64,000 bases of DNA from Ctena decussata. Taxonomy: Eukaryota; Mollusca; Bivalvia; Lucinida; Lucinidae. Both the position numbers and the translations under genes were made by a program. Position 1 is the stretch's first letter; every line of letters begins with the position of its first letter. The DNA is taken from assembly GCA_963989385.1 (NCBI GenBank), contig OZ022502.1:8090501-8154500 (forward strand). The letters are read 5' to 3'. This document shows, piece after piece, positions 11,863 through 21,188 of the stretch. Below the pieces are notes generated by a model that did no database searches, was not told the origin of the DNA, and worked only from the letters and a program-made list of their open reading frames with translations.

Positions 11863-12156
11863 CTGTAAAATGATTAGGGATAATGTAATATCTCATTCTG
11901 TGTAATTAAAATTGGACCCAATAAGCGCGTCAGCTAAGGAAATGTAAAAGTAAACACGTAGGCCCTAAAGAATGGAAAGTTAAAGCTAAAATGGGAAACC
12001 ATGACATGGAGAAATCGATAGACCTGAGAATGATGGGTGATAAATTACCCTTTTTAATGTGCAATTTTTACTTTTCATAGGACTAGAATTCGTGCACAGC
12101 AGGCTGCTTGGAGAATTTGTTTTTCTGACATCTATATTGAATAATAAAAATAATAA

Positions 12157-12392
12157 GAGCCGCGACACGAGAAAACCTACAATGTGATCGTGCGTCCAGC
12201 GTAGACTCAGATCAGCCTGGGCATCCACCCAGACTGATCAGAGCCTTCCCTGTCCGCATGGAGGTAGCTTATACCCTTAGCTACATTTTAAGCGCTTATC
12301 GAAGAGTCTGATCGGACTTGGCTGATGCCCAGGCTGATCTGAGTCTGCACTGGGCGCACAACCACATTGTTGGTTTTCTCGTGTCGCGGCTC
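12157..12392. mobile_element. Family A MITE inserted in an AAT-rich tract
   Basis: A complete copy: GAGCCGCGACACGAGAAAAC at the left and TTTTCTCGTGTCGCGGCTC at the right. Internal modules CAGATCAGCCTGGGCATCC and GATGCCCAGGCTGATCTGAG are inverted. AAT/ATA repeats flank both sides, and an ATA/ACA microsatellite follows to about 12435. Reading frames here give only low-complexity or TE-derived peptides. Confidence 0.85.
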
Positions 12393-12495
12393 ATAATAAT
12401 AATAATAATAATAATAACAACAACAATAATAATAAGCCAGGCAGGTGTATCTGTGTCACTATTTTTGCGAAAGGGGAACCAGCTTGCGCGACTTC

Positions 12496-13310
12496 CAGGC
12501 CCCAAGGTTATAGCTGAGCATGAAATTTTCTCTGCTGAAAAAAAAAAACATGAAAATGCCAACTAATTTAATGTTGGCACTTTCATATTCATCAACAGAG
12601 AAAATTTCATGCTTAGCTAAACTGAGTAAGAAAACAACTGTACTTATCAGTAATTTGCTATTTTTTTTCATTCTCAGCTGAGTTGAGCTCGGAAAAAGTT
12701 GTATACTCCAAAAAAGTATTAAGGAGTCAAACTTTTACCCTGCGATTTTTGGAACATTTCAAACATTTGGTAAAATAAATCATTTCTACCTTCCATTTCA
12801 TTCATTTTGCAAGGTTTGTACACATGAAGTTTGAAACTATAGCCTTTATCTTGACCAGGTCCAGACTTCAATTCACACTACCATAAAAATCAAAGTGTCC
12901 AGAAGTCCATAAGGAACAAATTCACCAAAATTTTATATTTCGCCCATTCATGATTGTTTTGCAAAATTGCTCGATGGTCATCAAATTTAATCATTTTTAA
13001 GGTCAGCAAGCTGTAACAATTTTAAAACTCATAGCAATTTTAAAAGTTATGCGAGACCAAACTGACACACTATCATTTCTCGATGGGAATTCAAAACACT
13101 TTTATTTAAGGGGTAGTTTGACTTAAAGCCTGGACTTGGTCAAGACAAAGGCTATAGGTTCAAACTTCATGTGTATAAAACTTGCAAAATGAATAAAATG
13201 GAAGGTAGAAATGATTTATTTTACCAAATGTTTCAAATGTTCTGGAAATCGCAGGGTAATAGTTAGACCCTTTAATACTTTTTTTCGAGTAAATAACCTC
13301 GGGGCCTGTT
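12496..13310. mobile_element. Family D MITE split by a nested element
   Basis: The left part (12496-12705) has GGCCCCAAGGTTATA, the CCAACTAATTTAATGTTGG centre and the inverted arm up to GGAAAAAGTTGTATA. The missing end, TAAATAACCTCGGGGCC, resumes at 13290 after a 584-bp insertion. Bringing the pieces together restores the family D end seen at 10680-10703. Confidence 0.8.
12706..13289. mobile_element. 584-bp long-TIR element nested in family D
   Basis: Left terminus CTCCAAAAAAGTATTAAGG; right terminus is the inverse of CTCGAAAAAAAGTATTAAAG. The arms remain similar for about 160 bp (for example AAATGATTTATTTTACC against its inverse). TA lies directly on both sides (12704-12705 and 13290-13291), consistent with a TA target duplication as in Tc1/mariner-like elements. 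No transposase ORF. Confidence 0.8.
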
Positions 13311-13473
13311 TGCTTTCCTAGCCCCTCCAAAGTGGGTAAAGGACGGAATATTCTTCCCCTTAAGAAATTATCTGCATTGAAAAGGGAGGCAAAATTGAAA
13401 ATGACAGGATAGTTTCCCCTGAAAGTGTTCCCATTTACATAAATAGCGAGTCTCAAAAGCACAGTATGCAGAC

Positions 13474-13626
13474 TGGGTTCGAGGTGATAAAACTTGAGAA
13501 TATTCTCAAACTCAAAATAAAGCACACTGATTGGCTGCTTCCGAGCACATGCTCGGAAGCAGCCAATCAGTGTGCTTTATTTTGAGTTTTAGAATGTACT
13601 CAAGTTTTATAGCCTCTGGGCTTGGA
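13474..13626. mobile_element. Family C hairpin MITE (copy 2)
   Basis: Same stem as 5549-5699, with centre CCGAGCACATGCTCGG. The outer arm GGTTCGAGGTGATAAAACTT resembles the family D terminus GGCCCCGAGGTTATAAAACT, so families C and D share terminal sequence but not core. It lies in opsin intron 1. Confidence 0.85.
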
Positions 13627-14034
13627 CTCTAACAATGGCTGATGCAATATATACCATCAAAAAGTGACAATTTAACCTGCAAAAGCAAATGATTCATAAC
13701 ATTTACTCGTAAGCTGTTACAAGTAAAGGAAAACGAAGCAATAGCGAACTAAAGAAGATATAAGAAGACATTCCCATAAGGTCTGCTAAAACGGAACCCA
13801 TTATTATATAGTTAGACCCTATACGTGTGCGATTCGATTCCCACGTGGAAATAAAAAAATAAATAAAAATAAATAAATACGAGTAAATAAAATAAAATAG
13901 ATAAAATCGAGTATGAAAATATAAACTTCTGCAGTGGGCCGAAATATAACAATGTTTTTGACTTGTATGCATAAAAAATAACATTTTATGGGCACAAAAT
14001 TTCTTTGAAACAGAAAGAACTGCTGGAGGCGTAT

Positions 14035-14138
14035 AAAACTCCTGAATGTGGCCAAACCGAAAACTCCTGAATGTGGCCAAACCAAAGGTTCGGTTTGGTC
14101 ACATTCAGGAGTTCGGTTTGGCCACATTCAGGAGTTTT
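14035..14138. repeat. Palindrome built on CTCCTGAATGTGGCCAAACC
   Basis: Two direct copies of a 26-bp unit ending GGCCAAACC are followed by two inverted copies (GGTTTGG(T/C)CACATTCAGG), giving a hairpin of about 100 bp. A MITE remnant is the simplest reading. Confidence 0.75.
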
Positions 14139-14333
14139 GTGGTAATTCCACATTTTTTTTACAAAGCTAAACTAAAGTACATGTACTTATATGCCCTACA
14201 TGAGTACGCTATACTTAAGCAACTTATTTGCAATCTATTTTTTTTCAATAATCGGTTGGGAATAGAATTGAATTGTACTTTTACAAGGCATGGGAGTCAG
14301 CTGTTGTGTCGAAACGACCTTGCAAAATTATCT

Positions 14334-14546
14334 GAGCCGCGACACGACAAAACCAACAAGGTGGCATATGCGCTCAGCGTAGACTCAGATCAGCCTGGTC
14401 ATTTACCCAGTCTGGCCAGGCTCTTCGCCAAGCGCTTAAAGGGTAGTAAGGGCCGCTGCACTACCTCCATGCGGACAGCGAAGACTCTGATCAGACTGGG
14501 GGATGCCCAAGCTGATCAACTTTGTTGGTTTGTCGCGTCGCGGCTC
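14334..14546. mobile_element. Family A MITE in opsin intron 1
   Basis: It runs from GAGCCGCGACACGACAAAAC to TTTGTCGCGTCGCGGCTC, with internal modules CAGATCAGCCTGGTC and GATCAGACTGGGGGATGCCC. ATCT directly flanks both ends, a possible short target duplication. Confidence 0.85.
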
Positions 14547-14847
14547 ATCTTACAGACTTGACAGACTTTTCTGGACTAAGTATGTATTCATATAGGTTTA
14601 TGGACTAATGCGGGGATTATTGTATTAGGGCTTATTATTGACTTGTTCTAGAAAAATGCCAAGACATGCAGTGGAGATGACTTCACTGAGTTATGCTGTC
14701 TTGTATGTTGTGGTGAGGTTGCCTACCCTTAGACATAGCTGAGGCCCGTTCACGACACTACTGCAAAGATAAAATAATGAATTCTACGAAAAATTGTTTC
14801 TCAAATGGGCTATTTCTTGACCTCCAAATGCAATCGGATTCACGGAT

Positions 14848-15190
14848 TTAGCCGAGCGGTGTTCCGATTGCTCCAAATGTGAAGGGGTTACTCGATCCGC
14901 CAGCAGGCACAACAGTCATGGAGAAGGCGTAATGATCACCCAAGAGCAGTCTTGTCTGCTTACCGTGATTGCATACCGGGCCTGTGCAGGGTGAGCATTT
15001 AAACATATTATCATCAGTCAAATAAGGCCATACAGCCTTATCATTTACGCAGTCTGACATGAACATTTGTTGTTCCCATATTACCATTGGCAGTTCTTTC
15101 AGAAAATAAGAACAAAATCTGATCATTCTGCATGGTCGCACAGGCTGGTCCATTTCCGTTGGTCATATGACCCGTTTTAGTACAGTGAAG
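14848..15190 (-). pseudogene. Unrecognised Cys-containing ORF, possible exon or pseudogene
   Basis: The open frame at 14848-15153 encodes a peptide with KCSPCTGPVCNHGKQ and ends GAIGTPLG before a stop. The composition looks protein-like rather than low-complexity (balanced residues, four spaced cysteines). An overlapping frame (15041-15289) adds HCTKTGHMTNGNGPACATMQ upstream, so a frameshift may separate two parts of one old coding sequence. I do not recognise the family. It sits on the same strand as the opsin, in intron 1. It could be a pseudogene, a last exon of another gene, or part of a repeat. Confidence 0.3.
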
Positions 15191-15211
15191 TCCATACTTA
15201 GACACATTTAT

Positions 15212-16470
15212 ATAACGCTTACAGCGCCGAAAAAGCAGACGACAAAATTTACGTCTGCGAAATGTAAAAGAAAAAAATGCTTCGCTCAAGCTAATACATA
15301 TTGCTTATTAAAAGAATACAGAGCAAAAAGTGTAGATCCAGATTGAACCGCCTCATCTGTTCTATAGGAGATAAAAGCGTGACGTCACTGATAAGACACC
15401 TGGGGGATTCCCCGAGTATGGTTGGCAGAAAGATTGCATACAGCTAATCCGCATGATTGTTTGTGTAAAATATGAATTTAAAACAGCAAAATTTTAATGT
15501 TTAGACTGATAATATGTAAGGCTTACATTTTCTTTAATTTTGAAATTGGATTTCATGATTTATGTGCGTGCTAAGAGGCTTCAAGAAACATATATATTTT
15601 TTTCCTTTCTATCACACATGTTCAATATTTTAGGTGGCATTTACTTGTTTTAGGATATAGCTAAAAGCTTACACTGAAACGAGATGAAATGCGAAAATCA
15701 ATTTTATCATTGAATTATAGGCCTAGATAGCATAAAACTGTTCTTAACTTGTTACATCTCGCATTCACAAAATACAATGTGTACTTTTTATCACAGATAC
15801 TCTAATAAAAAGTATCTGAGTCTGTATCCTATAGTAATTTTCTGAATTGAAAATGTTTGTTTCCTGTTGTATAATGGTATCTTCGCTGTCTTCAGTGGAT
15901 CCTTTGATCAAGGACGTCTTATAATAGTTCAGAAAACACCGCTGGTGTCCTGTGGTGACAATTTGAAATAAACATGTATCTAAAATAAACTGTTTGTGCG
16001 CCGAGTGCGGCTAATCATCCGTTAACACAAACTTATGGCTTCCTCTATTTTATTTATTTTTTCTTTCTTTATTTATTTAAATATTCTTATTATTTTATAC
16101 TTTATTCTTTTTTAAACCGAATCCTCCGCCTAAATGCCAGAAAAACAGGCAGGTGAAGTTGATGGGTATACCCAAATACGCGTTTTACAGATGAATTCAA
16201 TTACATGTAATTAAATGATTTCTTTTTCGTATGACAGGTGACTAAGACCTTATTTCCAAATTATTTTAAATCGGTAGCTATTTATTCGCACTTATTTTAA
16301 TTATCTTTTACGCATTTCGGCGATTACACTTCAGACTATCCTATAGTAAAACGCTGTCCGCTGCTAATCTTTTGCCAACCAAGCTACCCACGTGATCATC
16401 CGATGACATCACTGCAGGGATTCCCGTTATCTCCTATGCTGTTTGCAAAGTCAACTTCTGAAGTATTACA
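15212..16470. mobile_element. Family B MITE interrupted by a 1.07-kb element
   Basis: The left portion (15222 on: CAGCGCCGAAAAAGCAGACG, then the core start AAAAAGTGTAGATCCAGATT and CCGCCTCATCTG) stops at 15364. The core end GCTGTTTGCAAAGTCAAC resumes at 16437. Removing the insert restores the expected core. Confidence 0.7.
15365..16436. mobile_element. 1.07-kb TIR element nested in the family B MITE
   Basis: Termini are TAGGAGATAA at the left and TTATCTCCTA at the right. Inverted similarity continues inward (GTGACGTCACTG against CGATGACATCACTGC, GGGGATTCCC against GGGATTCCC). TA at each junction fits a TA target duplication. The interior is AT-rich and without an ORF, so the element is non-autonomous. 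Confidence 0.7.
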
Positions 16471-16718
16471 GATAAAGGTTTATATATATTTTTGACATAA
16501 TGGCTTATTAGCAATCATTAGAAAAGAAAGAAAAAACGAATAGCCAAAACTTCTAGTTTTGGAAAACATAGTCATGTTTAAAGTCATTGACTTGCTAGCA
16601 TATGCATTTATTACATCGCTGAGAATATTGTTTTTCAACTGGTGAGTGTCAAATTAATTAATAACTCCAGCCACCTCTTCGAATTCATTAACAGCACATA
16701 CTGGCTATTTTTCAAAAT

Positions 16719-16934
16719 GAGACGCGACACGACAAAACCAATAAAGTGGCATGTGCGCCCAGCAGCCGGCTAGTCTGATCAGAGTCGTCGATTTGCGCGT
16801 GGAGCTAGCTTAGACCTTTAGATACCCTTTAAGCGCACAACGAAGACTCTGGTCAGACTGGGCGCCTGCCCAGTCTGAGCTGAGTCTTCGCTGCGCGCAC
16901 ATACCACTTTGATGATTTTGTCGTGTCGCAACTC
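16719..16934. mobile_element. Family A MITE in opsin intron 1
   Basis: Starts GAGACGCGACACGACAAAAC and ends TTTGTCGTGTCGCAACTC. Modules AGTCTGATCAGAGTCG and GGTCAGACTGGGCGCC mark the two halves. It is more diverged than the 12157 copy. Confidence 0.8.
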
Positions 16935-17822
16935 AAATGGTCTGCTACCTGGTGCTAAAAACTGACATGGTGAAGTCAATAATTTCCATTCACATTCTAC
17001 ATGTGTACAATTTCCTGCAGTCTAGCTGAGGGCTGCCTGTTGTCAGCTCTTCTCGCTAGAAAAGGTACACCAAAATTCGGAGAAGGCCATGCTATCAGTT
17101 TCTTGCCAGTTGCATGTTGAGATCAAATGATACGGAACAATGTTTTGATACTACGTTCTTGCCTTCCGAGTGAATCGAAATGGAAAGTAGTAAAGACTTC
17201 TGCAGAGGTAAATCGCACCCCTCGCCTCATAGCTATAAACAAACCTGCATGCAAGCATGCAGATAAGCACACACAAACATATCCACTTAAGTCATACACA
17301 TGGTACATACAGACGGAACTATGCAAAAGCACACATATAAACACATATATACACACATATGAGCTACGAACACAAAACCCTTTTCATGACAGGCACAGAA
17401 AGACAAAATGCATATTTCAATGTCTTTGTTTTTAGCTGTTTTCCCCAAACAGAAAAAAGATGGGCACATGAAATTTTTACGACTTTGGTTTGTATTATAT
17501 AACACAATCTTCAAGGTTATTTCCCGGTTTCGCAAGTCGAAAGGTATCTTTGCGCGCCCCTTTGACGTACAGAAGAGGTAGTTATATAATTTTGAATCGA
17601 AAAGTGATTGTCACAATTTTATGTCCTTGAATGCCAATTAACGAGGCTTTCGAAGCGACAGACAATCAATGCCATGTTAACTTAAGTCAGAATCAAAGTC
17701 TACACTTTTACCTACATGGAATTCTATACGACTTTCTAGTACTTCTGTTTTATTGCAAAAGTTTCTTTAACCGTGACTGTTTACTGTCTACACTGTTTAC
17801 AACCTGCTGTGTCGAACTACTG

Positions 17823-18832
17823 CACTAAAATCCGTAGATTTTACGGTAGAATACCTTGCAACCAGCTGCCTATTTATACGGGCGTCTGCCTGTAGAACAT
17901 TTTTGAAATCACAATATGGTGGAGTTGAAGGGCTACATGACCAAAACAATACCTGTCTTATTCTACCCTACTATGCAAGATGGTTCCTGCCCATGTTTAG
18001 GGTCATACTAAATACCGCAAGGTACCGCGAGGTAGCACAAGGTGCCGCAAGATAGCACAATGTACCGCAAGATAGGCACAAGGTGGGCACAAGGTGGTAC
18101 AGGGTAGATAGAACAAGGTTGTTAAATGAGTGAGTTCACTAAATAATAACCAAAAGTGACATTCATAAGTATCTTTAATCACCTACTGGGCAGAGCTAAC
18201 ACTGAAAGGCCATCATGGGAAAACGGGAAAAATAAAGTTAGGAATTTAGCTTGCTGAGCAATCGCTAGACGTTCCATGCATAAAGAGTAAAACCGATTGT
18301 GCTGCACATGCCGCTCTTCATGTCGTCTTGGATCCACACTGATTGCATTTCAATGACATGCCAAAGTCTTAGGTAAACTTGGTGTGGTCGAGGTTTGAAA
18401 TTCTACTGTCATGACGGTTAATTTAGAGATCGAAAGTATGACTTTTAAAGAATTCAGCAAAAGTATGCATACCTTCTATTATAGCCTGATACTGTTGTTT
18501 TCATGGATGGCAGACACTCAGTGAAATGTACACAAGCCTATCAGAAACCCAAGGCAAGGCAAGGGTACCAAAGCCAACAGAACAAGTGAAAACGCTAGAA
18601 TTAAAATAGTTACTGAACTGGTAGACTTCTATGCATTATTATCTGTGCCACATTGAGCCTACCTTGTGCTACCTTTCTGCACCTTGTGCCTACCTTGCGG
18701 TACCTTTTGCTACTTTGTAGTAGTACCTTGCGGTATTTAGTACGACCGCATGTTTACGGGTGTCCGTAAAAATAACGAGAAATGGAGTGGCAGCTGGTTT
18801 CCAGGTATTCTACCGTAGCTTTTTTACAGTGT
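17823..18832. mobile_element. Family G TIR element with GGTAC-rich inner arms
   Basis: The right terminus TACACTGTAAAAAAGCTACG (read inward) matches the left arm region CCGTAGATTTTACGGTAG. Inner arms carry short tandem units: ACCGCAAGGTACCGCGAGG at 18010 and the inverse CTACCTTGTGC, TTGCGGTACC at 18660-18720. Related termini are at 20877-21188. No coding capacity. Confidence 0.65.
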
Positions 18833-18887
18833 ACTTACTGTGTGCTGTCTAAGATGTTTAGTAAGACAGCACATAGTAAACAGAAGG

Positions 18888-19105
18888 GGAGAGTCGGGTA
18901 ACTTCGGACAGGCGGGTAAATTCGGACATACAATTGCAAACAGTGAAAATCCAGATGAGACGGCTCATCATGAGCCGTCTCATCAGGATTTTCTCTGTTT
19001 GGCCAGTTCATTTTTGTTTTAGTTCCAAACAACTGACATATAAAGGAAACAATGTCAGTGTCCGAATTTACCCGCTGTCCGAAGTCACCCGACTCTCCCC
19101 TAGGT
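18888..19105. mobile_element. MITE with family B core and GGGTAAATTCGGACA arms
   Basis: The left arm GTCGGGTAACTTCGGACAGG is mirrored by CTGTCCGAAGTCACCCGAC. The core is GCAAACAGTGAAAATCCAG, then GAGACGGCTCATCATGAGC, then CTCTGTTTGG. Same family as 7753-7946. Confidence 0.85.
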
Positions 19106-19235
19106 TCGACACAGCAGGTTGTAAACAGTGTAGACAGTATCCAATCAGTCTGGCGCATGGGTAAAGAAACTTTTGACATCATTTCCTGTATTTTTGTGCA
19201 AGTATTGCAACAATAAATAATTAATGAGAACCTAC

Positions 19236-19895
19236 CTTAACGAAGATTCGAACGTATGAAAATGTGATAAGACACACTGGTATGAAGAAAGCAGCGGAGA
19301 AGATGGTCATAACAAAAGAAACGTTGTTTGGGTCTTTTCTCCACCAAACTGGGGTACACGAGTGACAGACTGGCTCCAGGTCGTATGAACCCCAGCCAAG
19401 TAGGGGACATATTCCGATGACAAGCCCCCAAACATAACAGCAAATTGCGAACTTTTTCGCTCTGGACGTCGATAGAATTTGTGGCTCTCGTTGATTAACA
19501 CAGATCACGATGTATCGTTCTACCGCTATGAACGTCAACAGACTAATTGACGCCAAACCAAGTGCCGTCATAGACATAGCGTACCACACACAGCCTGCTG
19601 TTGAAAAGAGCCACCGGTTCGCCACGGCTGACGCAGCGATGAACGGAAAGCTTAATGTAGCCATGATCACATCAGTCAGAGCTAGAAACATTACTAAGAG
19701 ATTATTAGAGTTCAATAGATCTGTATGACGATAAAATGTCACTAGCACCATCGTATTTTCCAGGATTCCCAGACACGTCAGCGTCACCATGTATGGGCCG
19801 GCTATGAGAGCGGCCATCTCGGACATAGTTCGGTTCTTTGGCTCTGTCATTAGATTTAGGTCAAGATTAATATCAGAAATGTTTGAAGGCAGCAT
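19236..19895 (-). CDS. Opsin, coding exon 1 (N-terminus through TM5)
   Basis: This encodes residues 1-220 of a rhodopsin-class GPCR. I chose the ATG at 19895 because it is the first ATG after an in-frame TAA at 19941-19943 and has A at -3. The N-terminus has sequons N5-I-S and N21-R-T. TM1 has N47 (ENTMVLV), TM2 has D75 (LALTDV), and TM3 has C102 and the ERY motif at 126-128. Opsin-specific points: the site equivalent to rhodopsin E113 is Tyr105, usual in invertebrate opsins. In the second extracellular loop E174-P-V-C-H-S-C180 keeps the glutamate six residues before the disulfide cysteine, equivalent to rhodopsin E181. TM5 runs to YVRIFVK. The donor AAG|GTAGGT leaves phase 0. A light-sensing membrane receptor is inferred from the family. 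The subtype (Go, neuropsin/peropsin-like or xenopsin) is open. Confidence 0.92.
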
Positions 19896-20490
19896 ATTGT
19901 ACTGGCTTGAAACTTCAATGACACGCAAACTTACAATAATCTTACATTACTTTTAAACTCAGTTGCTAGATGGAGATAGTTAAAATAAAATAAAATAAGA
20001 AAAAAACGCCTATAAAATTAGTCTGGAAAACACACACTATCTTTTGTTTTAACGATCAAACTTCCGACTTTTTTTTTCATCCGCTGATCGTCTTAGAATT
20101 CCTCTAGTTAAATTATATGACTATCAGCATTGCGGCATTTCTTGCCTTGAAATTGTCAATTGTCTCTTGAAACTATATTATTCCTTGTTTATTTTTTATT
20201 TTATTTATTTATTTTCATTTCTGTTCACAATTCTTTTGGCTAAATTTATTTTCTTGCACACATTGCTTCTGCACCTTTGGAAATTATTTCGCAAAAATCA
20301 GTAGCGCTTAGAACTACTTTAATCCGCTGATTCACATTTGATACCACCAAGGAAAAGTGGCAAATCGCTAGCCTTCTATCTGTAAACTGATTCCATCACT
20401 AGCAAAGACAATATCGTTCTGTTCTGTGACTTGCAGTGTGATTTACGCTGTCTAATAAATACATTGCAACAAGAAACAGGGAGCTTAACG
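19896..20490. other. Region upstream of the opsin start
   Basis: AT-rich, with a TAAAATAAAATAAAATAAG tract at 19981 and a TTTATTTTATTTATTTATTT tract near 20190. No clear TATA box or initiator could be chosen. The promoter and any 5' non-coding exon may lie here or further away. Confidence 0.3.
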
Positions 20491-20492
20491 CA

Positions 20493-20570
20493 TATGCGAA
20501 AAGTAAATGCTCAGATCAGCTTGCGCATCCGCGCAGTCTGATCACAGCCTTTGCTTTTCGCACACCATAT
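20493..20570. repeat. Short fragment related to family A modules
   Basis: GCGAAAAGTAAATGCTCAGA, then TCAGCTTGCGCATCCGCGC, then AGTCTGATCACAGCC and CTTTTCGC. It is roughly palindromic and uses the family A core words (GATCAGC, AGTCTGATCA) without the family A ends. Similar words occur around 49520-49610 and 49820-49870. Confidence 0.5.
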
Positions 20571-20876
20571 CAGTATGCTTGAATCCTGGAGAATTTACAA
20601 CCACGGGCACGAAGGCTCTAGGTGAACTGCTTAGATTAACAGACTGGTTTCAGTCCTGGCTTTTCACAGCTAGGTGAAGCCCCTTTTTGCACGAGTCGGA
20701 TTTCGTAACGGGTGGCACCAATCTGCCGTATCTGTCGTAATGGTAAACAACCTGGCTTTCCCACAATTTCTATCACCGTGAATGTATGGAAAATTGTATG
20801 CTTTGTTCTACGAGAAGACGTTTTTATATGACCGTATTGAAAATCCGGACGGATTATGCGTCCGTCCGTCTGACTG

Positions 20877-21188
20877 TACACTGTAAAAAAATCCGCAGAC
20901 TTTATGGTAGAATAACTGGAAACCAGCTGCCAGTCCATTTTCGCTATTTTTACGGGCGCCCGTAAAAAATGCAGGAACCATCATGCACAGTAGGACAGAT
21001 CAGAGTAGGTGTTGTTTTAGTCATATAACCCTTCAACACTATAAAGTTATTTTCGAGTGCGGTAAATTAACATAAGACTACCATATCGTGATTTCCGAAA
21101 ATGTCTTAACAGGCCAACGCCCGTAAAAATAACGGGAAATGGACTGGCAGCTGCTTGCCAGTTGTTCTGCCAGTTGTTTTACAGTGTA
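20877..21188. mobile_element. Family G TIR element, about 312 bp
   Basis: Left end TACACTGTAAAAAAATCCGC, then GGAAACCAGCTGCCAGTCC and TACGGGCGCCCG. The right end is the inverse, with GGACTGGCAGCTGCTTGCC and TTTTACAGTGTA. It is the short relative of 17823-18832. A single degraded arm lies at about 53428-53510 (GGCGCCCGTAAAAATGCGG). Confidence 0.8.

Larger units (their letters stand above)
17779..19139. mobile_element. Composite element with outer 37-bp inverted repeats
   Basis: TTTACTGTCTACACTGTTTA followed by CAACCTGCTGTGTCGAA at 17781-17817 is mirrored at 19103-19140. Between them lie two other TIR elements (17823-18832 and 18888-19105) and a small palindrome at about 18838-18882 (TGTGCTGTCTAA with TTAGTAAGACAGCACA). 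This suggests successive insertion into one original palindromic element. The right end is about 100 bp from the opsin exon 1 donor. Confidence 0.65.
5989..19895 (-). other. Opsin gene locus, three coding exons
   Basis: This is the span from the start codon (19895) to the stop (5989). Coding exons are 19236-19895, 11793-11862 and 5989-6386. Intron 1 (11863-19235) is phase 0 with donor AAG|GTAGGT and acceptor TTTTACAG|G. Intron 2 (6387-11792) is phase 1 with donor ATAG|GTAAGT and acceptor TTTTTCAG|TG. The joined frame is open throughout. Introns hold MITEs of families A to E, G and others, an interrupted element, and one unassigned ORF at 14848. No upstream non-coding exon or promoter could be identified beyond 19895. 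Confidence 0.88.

Noticed and set aside
19221..19928. Opsin start at 19928 and end at 19221 as printed by a simple ORF call
   Set aside because: 19928 is TTG, not ATG, and the last four codons read into the intron past AAG|GTAGGT; I used 19895 and 19236.
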